From the NCBI RefSeq assembly GCF_946227985.1, contig NZ_CAMKGL010000001.1, forward strand, positions 124,001 through 188,000: DNA of 64,000 nt, given 5' to 3'. The position numbers were made by a program, and so were the translations under genes. Shown in pieces: positions 1 through 9,117 of the stretch; the stretch's first letter is position 1, and each line of letters begins with the position of its first letter. The stretch is from Serratia quinivorans. Lineage in GTDB: Bacteria; Pseudomonadota; Gammaproteobacteria; Enterobacterales; Enterobacteriaceae. Below the pieces are notes generated by a model. It worked only from the letters and a program-made list of their open reading frames with translations, was not told the origin of the DNA and ran no database searches.

Positions 1-720
1 GAGCGCCACCGCATCGTTGAACGCGTGATCCGCCGCGTCAACGAGCGCATTCCGGTCGCCTACCTGACCAACAAAGCCTGGTTCTGCGACCTGGAGTTTT
101 ATGTTGATGAGCGCGTGCTGGTACCGCGTTCCCCGATTGGCGAACTGATCAACGATCGCTTCAGCGCACTGATCCCTCATCCTCCGAGCCATATTCTCGA
201 CATGTGTACCGGCAGCGGCTGTATTGCCATTGCCTGCGGCTATGCTTTCCCGGATGCGGAAGTGGACGCGGTAGACATCTCCGCCGACGTGCTGGCGGTG
301 ACCGAGCGCAATATTCAGGCGTTGGGTGTTGAACAGCAGGTGACGCCGATCCGTTCCGATCTGTTCCGCGATCTTCCGGCGATCCAGTACGATTTGATTG
401 TCACCAACCCACCGTACGTTGATGCAGAAGACATGTCAGATCTGCCGGAAGAGTTCCGCTTTGAACCTGAACTGGGTCTGGCGGCGGGTAGTGACGGCCT
501 GAAGCTGGTACGTCGCATTCTGGCCTGTGCGCCGGATTACCTGAGCGACGACGGCGTGCTGATTTGTGAAGTGGGTAACAGCATGGTACATCTGATGGAA
601 CAGTATCCGGATATTCCGTTCAGCTGGTTGGAGTTCGAAAACGGCGGTGACGGGGTGTTCATGCTAACCAAACAGCAATTGGTAGATTGCAAAGAGCATT
701 TCAGCATCTATCGCAGCTAA
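1..720 (+). CDS. prmB: Ribosomal protein L3 glutamine methyltransferase PrmB (5' end outside window)
   Basis: The reading frame is open from base 1 to the TAA at 718-720, so 239 C-terminal residues are visible and roughly 70 N-terminal ones are missing compared with the usual length of about 310. PrmB transfers a methyl group from S-adenosylmethionine to a glutamine of ribosomal protein L3 in the cytoplasm. The SAM-binding loop [12 protein letters not shown] and the substrate-glutamine motif NPPY (bases 406-417) are intact. A GTG at 25 is internal, not the start. It precedes aroC, as in E. coli. Confidence 0.95.
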   Translation, partial: ERHRIVERVIRRVNERIPVAYLTNKAWFCDLEFYVDERVLVPRSPIGELINDRFSALIPHPPSHILDMCTGSGCIAIACGYAFPDAEVDAVDISADVLAVTERNIQALGVEQQVTPIRSDLFRDLPAIQYDLIVTNPPYVDAEDMSDLPEEFRFEPELGLAAGSDGLKLVRRILACAPDYLSDDGVLICEVGNSMVHLMEQYPDIPFSWLEFENGGDGVFMLTKQQLVDCKEHFSIYRS

Positions 721-782
721 GCATTCTTCGGGCCTGCTCTGGCGGGCCCAACAGAGATAATAATTAAGGGTAAGGATCCGCG

Positions 783-1868
783 ATGGCAGGAAACAGTATT
801 GGGCAGATTTTCCGCGTCACCACTTTTGGTGAATCTCACGGTGTGGCGCTGGGCTGTATCGTAGACGGTGTGCCGCCGGGCATTCCGCTTACCGAAGCTG
901 ATTTGCAGCACGATCTGGACCGCCGTCGTCCAGGCACCTCGCGTTATACCACCCAACGCCGTGAGCCGGATCAGGTCCGTATTCTTTCCGGCGTGTTTGA
1001 AGGTGTGACTACCGGTACCAGCATCGGGCTGATAATCGAAAACACCGACCAGCGCTCGCAGGACTACGGTGCGATTAAAGACGTGTTCCGTCCGGGGCAT
1101 GCAGATTACACCTACGAACAAAAATACGGCGTGCGCGACTACCGTGGCGGCGGCCGTTCTTCGGCACGTGAAACGGCCATGCGTGTTGCAGCAGGGGCGA
1201 TTGCCAAGAAATACCTGCAGCAGAAATTTGGCGTACAGGTGCGTGGTTACCTGGCGCAGATCGGCGACGTGGTCTGTGAGCTGAAAGACTGGGAGCAGGT
1301 CGAACAGAACCCGTTCTTCTGTCCGGATCCGGACAAGCTGGAAGCCCTGGACGAGCTGATGCGCGCGCTGAAAAAAGAGGGCGACTCCATTGGCGCCAAG
1401 GTCAGCGTAGTGGCAGAAAACGTGCCGGTAGGCCTTGGCGAACCGGTGTTTGACCGCCTCGACGCGGATTTGGCGCATGCGTTGATGAGCATCAATGCGG
1501 TAAAAGGCGTGGAAATTGGCGACGGCTTTAGCGTTGTGACCAAGCGCGGCAGCGAAAACCGCGACGAAATCACCCCGGAAGGTTTCCAGAGCAACCATGC
1601 GGGCGGCATCCTTGGCGGTATCAGCAGCGGGCAGGCGGTGATCGCCCATCTGGCGCTGAAACCAACCTCCAGCATCATGGTGCCGGGCAAAACCATCAAT
1701 CGCCAGGGCGAAGCCGTGGAAATGGTCACCCGTGGCCGCCATGACCCTTGCGTAGGCATCCGTGCGGTACCAATTGCCGAAGCGATGATGGCGATTGTGC
1801 TGATGGATCACCTGCTGCGCCAACGTGCGCAGAACGGTGATGTGGTTTCTAACGTTCCACGCTGGTAA
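783..1868 (+). CDS. aroC: Chorismate synthase
   Basis: This 361-residue protein catalyses the last shikimate step, converting 5-enolpyruvylshikimate-3-phosphate to chorismate with reduced FMN. Length and sequence are typical: the N-terminal [18 protein letters not shown] signature, the central [17 protein letters not shown] motif at about residues 120-137, and the C-terminal [13 protein letters not shown] motif. The ATG lies about 60 bp after prmB, and mepA starts 5 bp after its stop, so aroC and mepA are probably co-transcribed. A long open frame on the opposite strand (717-1823) is a composition shadow. Confidence 0.97.
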   Translation: MAGNSIGQIFRVTTFGESHGVALGCIVDGVPPGIPLTEADLQHDLDRRRPGTSRYTTQRREPDQVRILSGVFEGVTTGTSIGLIIENTDQRSQDYGAIKDVFRPGHADYTYEQKYGVRDYRGGGRSSARETAMRVAAGAIAKKYLQQKFGVQVRGYLAQIGDVVCELKDWEQVEQNPFFCPDPDKLEALDELMRALKKEGDSIGAKVSVVAENVPVGLGEPVFDRLDADLAHALMSINAVKGVEIGDGFSVVTKRGSENRDEITPEGFQSNHAGGILGGISSGQAVIAHLALKPTSSIMVPGKTINRQGEAVEMVTRGRHDPCVGIRAVPIAEAMMAIVLMDHLLRQRAQNGDVVSNVPRW

Positions 1869-1873
1869 TCACC

Positions 1874-2701
1874 ATGAAAAACTGGATGTTGGGCATTCTT
1901 GCCCTGATGGCTTCGGGTTCCGCCATGGCATTGACGCCGTGGCAGAAAATCGAGAACCCGGTGGCCGGTGCGCCGCAGGCGGTGGGGGGGTTTGCCAATG
2001 GTTGCATTATCGGTGCCCAGCCGCTGCCGTTGAACTCGCCGGATTATCAGGTGATGCGCCCCGATCAACGCCGCTACTTTGGCCACCCGGATCTGCTGGC
2101 GTTTATCCAGCGTCTGAGCAGCAAGGCAAGCCAAAAAAATCTCGGAACGGTACTGATCGGCGATATGGCGATGCCGGCCGGCGGGCGCTTCAGCAGCGGC
2201 CATGCCAGCCATCAGTCCGGGCTTGATGTCGATATCTGGCTACAGTTGCCGCGCCAACGCTGGAGTGCACAGCAACTGCTGAAGCCGCAACCGATCGATT
2301 TGGTTTCCAGCGACGGTAAGCAGGTGGTTGCGCGCCAGTGGCAACCGCAGATTGAAACTTTAATCAAAGCGGCGGCGCAGGATCGGGAAGTGACACGCAT
2401 CTTCGTCAACCCGGCGATCAAGCAGCGTCTGTGCCTGGATGCCGGTGCCGATCGTGACTGGTTGCACAAGGTGCGGCCGTGGTTTGGCCATCGTGCGCAC
2501 ATGCATGTGCGCCTGCGTTGTCCGGCCGGTAGCCTGGAGTGTAAAGAACAGGATACCCCACCGCCGGGTGACGGCTGTGGTGCCGAACTGGCAAGTTGGT
2601 TCATTCCGCATCAGCCGAGTGCCAAGCCGGGTAAACCGGTACCGCCGCCATTACCGCCTACCTGTCAGGCATTGCTGAATAACCATTTTGCTGCGGAATA
2701 A
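1874..2701 (+). CDS. mepA: Penicillin-insensitive murein endopeptidase MepA
   Basis: MepA is a periplasmic zinc endopeptidase of the LAS family that cleaves D-Ala-meso-DAP cross-links in peptidoglycan. The 275-residue product starts with a signal peptide ending near SAMA (residues 16-19). The metal ligands are visible as H113 and D120 in HQSGLDVD and as the HMH pair at 209-211. Six or more cysteines in the mature part fit the disulfide-bonded E. coli enzyme. It follows aroC by 5 bp. An ERIC repeat begins immediately after its stop codon. Confidence 0.95.
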   Translation: MKNWMLGILALMASGSAMALTPWQKIENPVAGAPQAVGGFANGCIIGAQPLPLNSPDYQVMRPDQRRYFGHPDLLAFIQRLSSKASQKNLGTVLIGDMAMPAGGRFSSGHASHQSGLDVDIWLQLPRQRWSAQQLLKPQPIDLVSSDGKQVVARQWQPQIETLIKAAAQDREVTRIFVNPAIKQRLCLDAGADRDWLHKVRPWFGHRAHMHVRLRCPAGSLECKEQDTPPPGDGCGAELASWFIPHQPSAKPGKPVPPPLPPTCQALLNNHFAAE

Positions 2702-2828
2702 TATACCCAAAGTAATTGGAGTTGCATCAAGGCGGTAAGGGAATGAATCCCGATGAGCTTACATGAGTAAGTGATTCGGGTGAATGAGTGCAATCAACAC
2801 AGATGCAGCTTCAAATAAGAGGGGTATA
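2702..2828 (+). repeat. ERIC repeat, copy 1
   Basis: An imperfect palindrome of about 127 bp bounded by TATACCC and GGGTATA, with the central ERIC core GATGAGCTTACATGAGTAAG. It fills the whole mepA-yfcA gap and ends one base before the yfcA start codon. Confidence 0.85.
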
Positions 2829-2829
2829 A

Positions 2830-3630
2830 ATGGAGTGGTTCGTCGTTGGCCCCGAGATGCTCGGGGTTTTGTTTGTGGTGGCATTGCTGGCGGGCTTTAT
2901 CGACTCCATTGCCGGTGGGGGTGGGTTGTTGACCGTACCGGCACTGCTGGCGGTGGGGGTGTCTCCAGCGCAGGCGCTGGCGACCAACAAACTGCAGTCG
3001 GTGGGGGGCTCCTTATCCGCCAGCCTGTATTTCATCCGCCGACGAGCCGTTGATCTCAACGATCAAAAGCTGACAATTCTGTTGGCGCTGATCGGTTCTG
3101 TTGCCGGAGCGATCCTGGTGCAGCACATGCGTGCCGATCTGCTACGGCAAATGTTGCCGTTATTGGTGATCGGCATCGGCCTGTACTTTCTGCTGACCCC
3201 GCGTCTGGGGGAGAGTGATCGACAGCGCCGTTTGAGCGCCTTGCCGTTCGGGCTGGTGGCCGGGGGCTGCGTGGGTTTTTATGACGGCTTCTTTGGCCCT
3301 GGTGCCGGCTCCTTCTACGCACTGGCCTATGTGACGCTGTGCGGTTTTAACCTGGCCAAATCCACCGCTCACGCCAAGGTGCTGAACTTTACTTCCAATT
3401 TTGGCAGCCTGGTGTTGTTTATTATCGGCGGCAAAGTGGTGTGGAGCATCGGTCTGGTGATGCTGGTAGGGCAGGTGCTGGGAGCACGGCTCGGGGCGCA
3501 TATGGTGATGACCCGTGGGCAAAAGCTGATCCGCCCGATGATCGTCATCGTTTCTCTGGTGATGAGCTGCAAGCTGTTGTACGACAATCACGGTACGGAA
3601 ATTCAGCAGTGGCTGGCGCTGCATTTTTAG
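2830..3630 (+). CDS. yfcA: TSUP-family inner-membrane transporter YfcA
   Basis: A 266-residue hydrophobic protein with about eight predicted membrane segments and the duplicated TSUP (TauE/SafE, formerly DUF81) organisation. The first repeat carries GFIDSIAGGGGLLTVPALL near residue 22, and the second carries GFYDGFFGPGAGSF near residue 150. The family exports or imports sulfur-containing or organic anions; the substrate of this member is unknown. The ATG is directly behind an ERIC repeat, and the only Shine-Dalgarno-like sequence (AGAGGGG) lies inside the repeat. A hairpin terminator follows. Confidence 0.9.
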   Translation: MEWFVVGPEMLGVLFVVALLAGFIDSIAGGGGLLTVPALLAVGVSPAQALATNKLQSVGGSLSASLYFIRRRAVDLNDQKLTILLALIGSVAGAILVQHMRADLLRQMLPLLVIGIGLYFLLTPRLGESDRQRRLSALPFGLVAGGCVGFYDGFFGPGAGSFYALAYVTLCGFNLAKSTAHAKVLNFTSNFGSLVLFIIGGKVVWSIGLVMLVGQVLGARLGAHMVMTRGQKLIRPMIVIVSLVMSCKLLYDNHGTEIQQWLALHF

Positions 3631-3641
3631 CATGCCAAGCG

Positions 3642-3675
3642 AGCGGTAACATGAAATAATTACCGCTTTATTTTT
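3642..3675 (+). terminator. Rho-independent terminator after yfcA
   Basis: The inverted repeat AGCGGTAA/TTACCGCT (3642-3649 and 3660-3667) is followed by TTATTTTTG. It separates yfcA from epmC. Confidence 0.75.
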
Positions 3676-3694
3676 GTGGTTATTGGATTTGTTT

Positions 3695-4252
3695 ATGTCA
3701 GACACGCAGGCTACCCATCAATACGAACAGCTGATTGATATCTTTAATCAGTGCTTCAGTGATGATTACAACACCCGGCTGGTTAAAGGCGACGATGAGC
3801 CGATTTATTTGCCGGCCGACGACCAACTGCCATACCACCGCATTGTCTTTGCCCACGGCTATTACGCCAGCGGCATGCATGAGATTTCTCACTGGTGCAT
3901 TGCCGGTGAACAGCGTCGCAAACTGGTCGATTTCGGTTACTGGTACTGCCCGGACGGGCGCGACGCACAGACGCAAAGCGAATTTGAAGCGGTGGAAATT
4001 AAACCGCAGTCGCTGGAGTGGATGTTCTGCGTGGCGGCCGGTTTCCCGTTCAACGTCAGCTGCGACAATCTGAACGGTGACTGCGAACCGGATCGCATCG
4101 CCTTCCAGCGTAAGGTACGCGAACGGGTACTGTTGCTGTTGGAACAGGGAATACCCACAAGACCTGCGCGCTTTATTCAGGCGTTACAATCGTTTTACAA
4201 TACGCCACCGCTGACGGCTGAGCTTTTCCCCTATCCGGAAGATCTCAACTGA
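3695..4252 (+). CDS. epmC: Elongation factor P hydroxylase EpmC (YfcM)
   Basis: EpmC hydroxylates the beta-lysylated lysine of elongation factor P in the cytoplasm, the last step of EF-P modification. The 185-residue protein is close to the 182 residues of E. coli YfcM. The metal-binding HxE motif is seen in GMHEISHWCIAGEQRRKLVD. The ATG at 3695 was chosen over one at 3674 because the product then begins MSDTQATHQYEQL, like its homologues. The gene keeps its E. coli position between yfcA and yfcL, with an ERIC repeat after it. Confidence 0.92.
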   Translation: MSDTQATHQYEQLIDIFNQCFSDDYNTRLVKGDDEPIYLPADDQLPYHRIVFAHGYYASGMHEISHWCIAGEQRRKLVDFGYWYCPDGRDAQTQSEFEAVEIKPQSLEWMFCVAAGFPFNVSCDNLNGDCEPDRIAFQRKVRERVLLLLEQGIPTRPARFIQALQSFYNTPPLTAELFPYPEDLN

Positions 4253-4273
4253 CTATATTGTTTAAATGAAAAA

Positions 4274-4400
4274 TATACCCAATAGCTTTCGAGCTGTAGC
4301 TAGGCGGCAAGCAAACGAATCCTCAGGAGCTTACCTTGGTAAGTGACTGGGGTGAGCGAGCGTAGCCAACAATGCTGCGGTTTGGAAGATGAAGGGTATT
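4274..4400 (+). repeat. ERIC repeat, copy 2
   Basis: A palindromic element starting TATACCC and ending GGGTATT, with the core CTCAGGAGCTTACCTTGGTA followed by AGTGACTGGGGTGAGCGAGC. It lies between epmC and yfcL, 12 bp before the yfcL start. Confidence 0.85.
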
Positions 4401-4412
4401 AGAGGAAATTTG

Positions 4413-4694
4413 ATGATCGCAGAATTCGAAGCGCGCATTTTGGCGCTGATTGATGACATGGTAGAGCACGCCAGCGATGATGAACTGTTTGCCGGTGGCT
4501 ACCTGCGCGGTCATCTGACGTTGGCGGTTGCCGAAGTGGAAGAGCTGGGTGAGCACAGCGCCGAAGCGCTGAAAACGCAGGTGGAAAGCAGCCTGCATAA
4601 AGCCATTGCTGCCGGTGAGCTGTCGCCGCCGGACCAGGTATTGGTGTATGGCATGTGGGAAAATCTGTATCAAACCGCACTGCCGACCGCCTGA
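4413..4694 (+). CDS. yfcL: YfcL family protein
   Basis: A 93-residue acidic cytoplasmic protein of unknown function. The N-terminus [20 protein letters not shown] and the C-terminal [17 protein letters not shown] match E. coli YfcL closely in length and order. The ATG at 4413 has the Shine-Dalgarno sequence GAGG at 4402-4405; an upstream ATG at 4389 lies within the ERIC repeat and is unlikely to be used. No catalytic motif is apparent. It converges on mnmC, with a strong hairpin between them. Confidence 0.88.
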   Translation: MIAEFEARILALIDDMVEHASDDELFAGGYLRGHLTLAVAEVEELGEHSAEALKTQVESSLHKAIAAGELSPPDQVLVYGMWENLYQTALPTA

Positions 4695-4700
4695 CTCGCT

Positions 4701-4730
4701 TTACGAGGCGCTGATAACAGCGCCTCGTAA
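4701..4730. terminator. Hairpin between convergent yfcL and mnmC
   Basis: A perfect 13-bp stem TTACGAGGCGCTG/CAGCGCCTCGTAA with an ATAA loop. There is no long T-run, but its place between convergent genes suggests bidirectional termination. Confidence 0.7.
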
Positions 4731-4738
4731 CACCGCGA

Positions 4739-6760
4739 TTAAACCGCACGCCCCTTCAGCAGTTTTCTTACCCACATCCGGTTCGGATTCAATGCCGCCA
4801 ACATTTCTGCGTCGCCCGGCAAGGGTTCGCCGAACAGCTGCGCCGCCAAAATTTCCGCCGCCAGCGGTGCCGAGCACAGTCCACGCGAACCTAGCGCGCC
4901 AATCACAAACAGATTGGGATAACCTGGCGCATTGGCGATAGCCTCGCCGCGTTGATGCTGGCGTTGCAGATGCTGATACTGCGTCAGCGTAACCTGATAG
5001 TCTGGTACCGCGCCAATCATCGGCAGATGATCGCGGGTGGCGCTGCGCACGCCGCAGCGGGCATGCTGACCGCTGACGTCCACCTGCAGCGGCCAGCTCT
5101 GATCCGGCAGGCAGCGCAGCAGGCGGGCACGGTTATCCTGCTGTTCTTCCTCGCGGTATTCGGTGGCGGTTTCACCGCGCTGGTAGCTGGCGCCGATACA
5201 GTGCTGTTGGTTGTTGGCATTGACCGGCGTCAGGTAGCCGTCGTAACACAGTACCTGTTTCAATTCGCTCAGCGCTGGAGTGGTGGGAATATGGGAGACT
5301 TGGCCGCGCACCGCATAAACCGGCAGCGCTTCGCTGGGCGCCAGTTCGCCAAGCCGGTGGCCGTTGGCCAGGATCACCGTCGCATGCTGTCGGATTTCAC
5401 CCTGGTTGACACTGAGCTGCCAGCCGCTGTCGGTGGCGGTCAGGGCCTTGACGTCAGATTCATAGTGACAACTCAACCCCTGACGTTGCGCCAGGGCTAT
5501 CGCATTGCGCGTCAGCTCGGCCGGACACAGCCAGCCACCCTGCGGGTAGTTAATGCCGCCAAAACCACTGTCGATACCGCACAGGGCGCTGAGCGTGGTG
5601 CGATCGGCCGCCACGGCCAGCTGCGGTGGCCATGCAACCGCCAACATGTTGGCAATCTTCCCGGCACTCTTTTCATCATAGGCCAATTGGCTGACGCCAC
5701 ACCACTGGTGGTCAAACGTCACGCCCTGTTTTACCAGCGTGTCGTACTGACGGCGGGCAAAAAGGAAAGCGGCGCTGAAGAAATTCTCCAGGGCATCGCC
5801 GCGGCCGTTCAGCAACGGATAAAGCGCTCCCTGACGGTTGCCCGATGCCCCTTCGGCCGCCTGAGGTTCGGCACAATACAGCGTGACCTTGGCACCACGG
5901 CGCAGCAAGGCGAGGGCAGTCAAGGCGCTGGCAACGCCGCCGCCAATGATAGCGATATCGTCGGTATTGTCGGCTGCCGGGCGCAGTAACCAGGGCGTGG
6001 GGTGGGCAACTGCCGGCGCATCGGCAGGCAACTCGCCAATCAGCATTTCACGTTTCTGGCCGAACCCTTTGCTTTTTATGACTTCAAATCCGGCCTGCTG
6101 CAGCCCGCGCCGCACAAAACCTGCGGCGGTGAAGGTGGCCAGGCTGCCCCCCGGCCGGGCAAAGCGCGCCATGGCGGCGAACAGCTGCTCGGTCCACATA
6201 TCCGGATTTTTCGACGGGGCGAAGCCGTCGAGGAACCAGGCGTCGATTTGGCGGTGCATGCTGGCGTCGAAGTGCGGTAGCAATTCGTTCACGTCACCGA
6301 ACCACAGATCCAGCGTAATGCGGCCTTCCGCCAGCAACAGCCGGTGGCAGCCCGGCAGCGGCAACGGCCATTGGGCGCGTAACTCGTCGGCATAGGAAGC
6401 CAGCTCTGGCCAACGCGCATGTGCCGCTGCGAGATCGGCCTGCAGCAGCGGGAATTTTTCAAAGCTGATAAAGTGCAGCCGCTGCAGCGTGGCCTCCGGC
6501 GTTGTGGCACGGAAGTCGGCAAAGGCTTGCCACAGGGTTAAAAAATTAAGTCCGGTGCCGAAGCCGGTTTCCGCCACGATAAACAGCGGGCGAGGGTGCT
6601 CGCCAAAACGTGGCGGCAGCCGATTGCCCTTGAGAAACACGTAGCGGGTTTCTTCCAGCCCATCCTGATTAGAAAAGTAGACGTCATCAAACTGTTTCGA
6701 AACAGGTGTACCCTGTTCATTCCAGGATAACGCTGCGGTTTGGATCGGGGCGTGGCTCAC
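4739..6760 (-). CDS. mnmC: Bifunctional tRNA mnm5s2U34 biosynthesis protein MnmC
   Basis: MnmC completes 5-methylaminomethyl-2-thiouridine at tRNA wobble position 34. The C-terminal FAD oxidase converts cmnm5 to nm5, and the N-terminal SAM methyltransferase converts nm5 to mnm5. The methyltransferase motif [14 protein letters not shown] is near residue 65, and the FAD-binding motif [17 protein letters not shown] opens the second domain near residue 265. The GTG at 6760 (MSHAPIQTA) was chosen because it aligns with the Yersinia start; an in-frame TTG at 6781 adds 7 residues. It is divergent from fabB. Confidence 0.95.
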   Translation of the reverse strand: MSHAPIQTAALSWNEQGTPVSKQFDDVYFSNQDGLEETRYVFLKGNRLPPRFGEHPRPLFIVAETGFGTGLNFLTLWQAFADFRATTPEATLQRLHFISFEKFPLLQADLAAAHARWPELASYADELRAQWPLPLPGCHRLLLAEGRITLDLWFGDVNELLPHFDASMHRQIDAWFLDGFAPSKNPDMWTEQLFAAMARFARPGGSLATFTAAGFVRRGLQQAGFEVIKSKGFGQKREMLIGELPADAPAVAHPTPWLLRPAADNTDDIAIIGGGVASALTALALLRRGAKVTLYCAEPQAAEGASGNRQGALYPLLNGRGDALENFFSAAFLFARRQYDTLVKQGVTFDHQWCGVSQLAYDEKSAGKIANMLAVAWPPQLAVAADRTTLSALCGIDSGFGGINYPQGGWLCPAELTRNAIALAQRQGLSCHYESDVKALTATDSGWQLSVNQGEIRQHATVILANGHRLGELAPSEALPVYAVRGQVSHIPTTPALSELKQVLCYDGYLTPVNANNQQHCIGASYQRGETATEYREEEQQDNRARLLRCLPDQSWPLQVDVSGQHARCGVRSATRDHLPMIGAVPDYQVTLTQYQHLQRQHQRGEAIANAPGYPNLFVIGALGSRGLCSAPLAAEILAAQLFGEPLPGDAEMLAALNPNRMWVRKLLKGRAV

Positions 6761-6846
6761 GGTTGGTTGCTCGTAACTCAAGGGGTGACGGGATTCTAAC
6801 GGCGCTGGCGCTATGGCGCAAACTGGATAAGAATAAAGCTGAAAAA

Positions 6847-6863
6847 CGCTGATCGGACTTGTT
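6847..6863 (+). promoter_or_regulatory. FadR activator site upstream of fabB
   Basis: The sequence CGCTGATCGGACTTGTT differs from the FadR consensus AACTGGTCGGACTTGTT at three positions. FadR activates fabB in E. coli, and the site lies about 70-85 bp before the fabB start, next to a FabR-like palindrome. Confidence 0.75.
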
Positions 6864-6864
6864 C

Positions 6865-6882
6865 GGCGTACATCTGTACGCT
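6865..6882 (+). promoter_or_regulatory. FabR repressor operator upstream of fabB
   Basis: The palindrome GGCGTACATCTGTACGCT has GCGTACA/TGTACGC arms and matches the AGCGTACA half-site of the E. coli FabR operator. FabR represses fabA and fabB in response to the unsaturated to saturated acyl balance. It lies immediately downstream of the FadR site. Confidence 0.75.
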
Positions 6883-6930
6883 AAAGTGCGATGCAAAATC
6901 CCGAATGTAAAATTGTGGAAGAGGTACTGA

Positions 6931-8145
6931 ATGAAACGTGCAGTGATTACTGGCCTGGGAATCGTCTCCAGCATTGGTAACAACCAGCAGGAGGTCCTGG
7001 CGAGCCTGCAGGAAGGACGTTCTGGGATCACTTTCTCCCAGGAGCTGAAAGATTCCGGCATGCGTAGTCACGTATGGGGCGATGTTAAACTGGACACTAC
7101 CGGTCTGATCGACCGTAAAGTGATGCGCTTTATGAGCGATGCGTCCGTTTATGCCTATCTTTCCATGGAAGAAGCTATCAAAGACTCAGGTCTGGCTGCC
7201 GATCAGGTTTCCAACGATCGCACCGGTCTGGTCGTTGGCTCAGGTGGCGGCTCTCCGCGTAACCAGGTTGCCGGATCCGACGGCATGCGGGCCAAAGGCC
7301 TGCGCGGCGTTGGCCCGTACATGGTGACCAAAGCTATGGCTTCAGGCGTTTCCGCCTGCCTGGCAACCCCGTTCAAAATTCGTGGCGTCAACTATTCCAT
7401 CAGCTCAGCCTGCGCAACCTCTGCACACTGCATTGGCCACGCGGTTGAACTGATTCAACTGGGCAAGCAGGACGTAGTCTTTGCCGGCGGTGGTGAAGAA
7501 CTGTGCTGGGAAATGGCCTGTGAGTTCGATGCAATGGGCGCTCTGTCCACCAGCTACAACGACACCCCGGAAAAAGCTTCCCGTACCTATGACGCAGCGC
7601 GTGACGGTTTCGTCATCGCCGGCGGCGGCGGTATGGTGGTAGTAGAAGAGCTGGAACATGCTCTGGCACGTGGCGCGCACATCTACGCTGAGATCATCGG
7701 CTACGGGGCGACCTCCGACGGTGCCGATATGGTTGCGCCGTCAGGCGAAGGCGCAGTGCGTTGCATGAAGATGGCTATGCAGGGCGTTGACACCCCAATC
7801 GACTACATGAACGTGCACGGGACTTCTACGCCGGTTGGCGATGTGAAAGAACTGGGCGCTATCCGTGAAGTGTTTGGCGACAACACCCCGGCAATCTCCT
7901 CCACCAAGGCCATGACCGGTCACTCACTGGGCGCCGCCGGCGTGCAGGAAGCGATCTACAGCCTGTTGATGGTTGAGCACGGCTTTATTGCGCCGAGCAT
8001 CAACATCGAAAATCTGGATGAGAAAGCTGCAGGCATGAACATCGTGACTCAGCCGACTCAACGCGAGCTGACTACCGTAATGTCCAACAGCTTCGGTTTC
8101 GGCGGCACCAACGCCACGCTGGTAATGCGTAAGCTGCAGAAGTAA
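6931..8145 (+). CDS. fabB: 3-oxoacyl-[acyl-carrier-protein] synthase I
   Basis: FabB condenses malonyl-ACP with acyl-ACP and is needed to elongate unsaturated fatty acids. The 404-residue protein shows the thiolase-fold Cys-His-His triad: the nucleophilic cysteine in [12 protein letters not shown] (about residue 163), a histidine in [11 protein letters not shown] (about 297) and one in [10 protein letters not shown] (about 332). Codon use is typical of a highly expressed gene. Adjacent FadR and FabR sites lie upstream, and a strong terminator follows. Confidence 0.97.
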   Translation: MKRAVITGLGIVSSIGNNQQEVLASLQEGRSGITFSQELKDSGMRSHVWGDVKLDTTGLIDRKVMRFMSDASVYAYLSMEEAIKDSGLAADQVSNDRTGLVVGSGGGSPRNQVAGSDGMRAKGLRGVGPYMVTKAMASGVSACLATPFKIRGVNYSISSACATSAHCIGHAVELIQLGKQDVVFAGGGEELCWEMACEFDAMGALSTSYNDTPEKASRTYDAARDGFVIAGGGGMVVVEELEHALARGAHIYAEIIGYGATSDGADMVAPSGEGAVRCMKMAMQGVDTPIDYMNVHGTSTPVGDVKELGAIREVFGDNTPAISSTKAMTGHSLGAAGVQEAIYSLLMVEHGFIAPSINIENLDEKAAGMNIVTQPTQRELTTVMSNSFGFGGTNATLVMRKLQK

Positions 8146-8168
8146 TACCGGCTCAAGGTTTTAGAATA

Positions 8169-8193
8169 AAGCCCGCGTTTTCGCGGGCTTTTT
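8169..8193 (+). terminator. Rho-independent terminator after fabB
   Basis: AAGCCCGCG, a TTTT loop, then CGCGGGCTTTTT: a GC-rich stem with a T-tract, 24 bp after the fabB stop. Confidence 0.92.
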
Positions 8194-8355
8194 AATGCCT
8201 GTCGATCCTGCCGGTTGGCCGCTCGGAGTTATCTCAAATTACATCTTCTGACGGAACGTTAACGCTTCATTCAGCCTTTTGCGCATACAATGGCTCAATA
8301 GCGCGTATATCACTCGGCGTAGGATTTCAGAGTGATCGAACATTGAGGCAATAGA

Positions 8356-8577
8356 ATGAAAAAGTTAATTGCAGTTGGGCTGCTGTCGGTATTTTTGGCT
8401 GGGTGCGCGACTGAATCACCTTGTGTTCCGGTTTATGACGATCAGGGGCGTTTGGTGCACACCAACACCTGTATGAAAGGCACCACTCAGGATAACTGGG
8501 AAACCGCAGGCGCTATCGCCGGTGGTGCAGCGGCGGTTGCCGGTCTGACGCTGGGTATTATCGCGTTAACCAAATAA
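8356..8577 (+). CDS. Small hypothetical lipoprotein
   Basis: A 73-residue protein with a lipoprotein signal peptide: MKK, a hydrophobic stretch, and the lipobox LAGC with the lipidated cysteine at residue 17. Alanine at +2 predicts sorting to the outer membrane. The mature part has a pair of cysteines (C22 and C39) that could form a disulfide, and a glycine/alanine-rich C-terminal hydrophobic segment (AGAIAGGAAAVAGLTLGI) resembling glycine-zipper lipoproteins. I do not recognise a named family. It has its own terminator and stands alone between fabB and apbE. Confidence 0.8.
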   Translation: MKKLIAVGLLSVFLAGCATESPCVPVYDDQGRLVHTNTCMKGTTQDNWETAGAIAGGAAAVAGLTLGIIALTK

Positions 8578-8604
8578 CCTTCCGTCGGTGAGTTTCCCCG
8601 TATA

Positions 8605-8630
8605 AAACCCAGCCTCCGCGCTGGGTTTTT
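8605..8630 (+). terminator. Rho-independent terminator after the small lipoprotein
   Basis: AAACCCAGC and GCTGGGTTTTT flank a CTCCGC loop, 28 bp after the stop codon. Confidence 0.88.
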
Positions 8631-8780
8631 GTTTGGCTGAGACGCCACCGGTTGATTGATATTAAAGTATTTTTATTTCCAGCCACCTGGCAAAGACGGC
8701 TTTGACAGCGGGTGTAAATTCCATTCTTGCGCAAGCACTTGGCCGATATAATCCGGCATTCCACACTCTGGAATCACCTG

Positions 8781-9069
8781 ATGTCGGCTTTGGCGTCCAT
8801 CTCTTTATCCACGCACCGTTTGCACTTCGCTAAAAAGCGGGCCTGTGCAGGGATGGCTATTGGTCGTCAGTTGGCTGTTGTTGAATACCCAATTGGCGTT
8901 GGCCAGCCATAATTGCAGCCTGCAGTTCAGCGGTGAAGCGCCAATGGACCAGCATACGATGCATATGCAAAACAGCCTGCCTTCGTCAGATCAGATGCAA
9001 ACTCAGGGGCCACTGCTGTCGATGCTGGTGGTGCCGGCGGTGTATTTGTTGTTGCACCGTAAGGGATGA
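8781..9069 (+). pseudogene. Possible frameshifted small secreted-protein gene
   Basis: An ATG at 8781 opens a frame beginning MSALASISLSTHRLHFAKK. It soon leaves the plausible coding frame. Another frame, open from 8782 without an ATG, encodes a hydrophobic segment and signal-peptidase-like site (GWLLVVSWLLLNTQLALASH, about 8851-8910), then a His/Met-rich tail (DQHTMHMQNS) and a short hydrophobic end. A frameshift near 8850 would join a signal peptide to a small metal-binding-like protein. An intact short gene starting at GTG 8845 is the alternative. The function is unknown and the call is weak. Confidence 0.3.
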
Positions 9070-9074
9070 TGGAA

Positions 9075-9100
9075 CGGGGGCGCGGTATTCTGCGCCCCCG
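9075..9100. terminator. GC-rich hairpin downstream of apbE
   Basis: CGGGGGCGC and GCGCCCCCG pair around an 8-base loop. It lies between the end of the preceding small frame and the apbE stop; there is no clear T-tract. Confidence 0.55.
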
Positions 9101-9117
9101 GATCACTGCGTCAGAAA

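Noticed and set aside
717-1823. A 368-codon open frame on the minus strand opposite aroC
   Set aside because: It lies entirely against a well-conserved gene, has no recognisable domain, and arises from the GC-skewed third codon positions of aroC.
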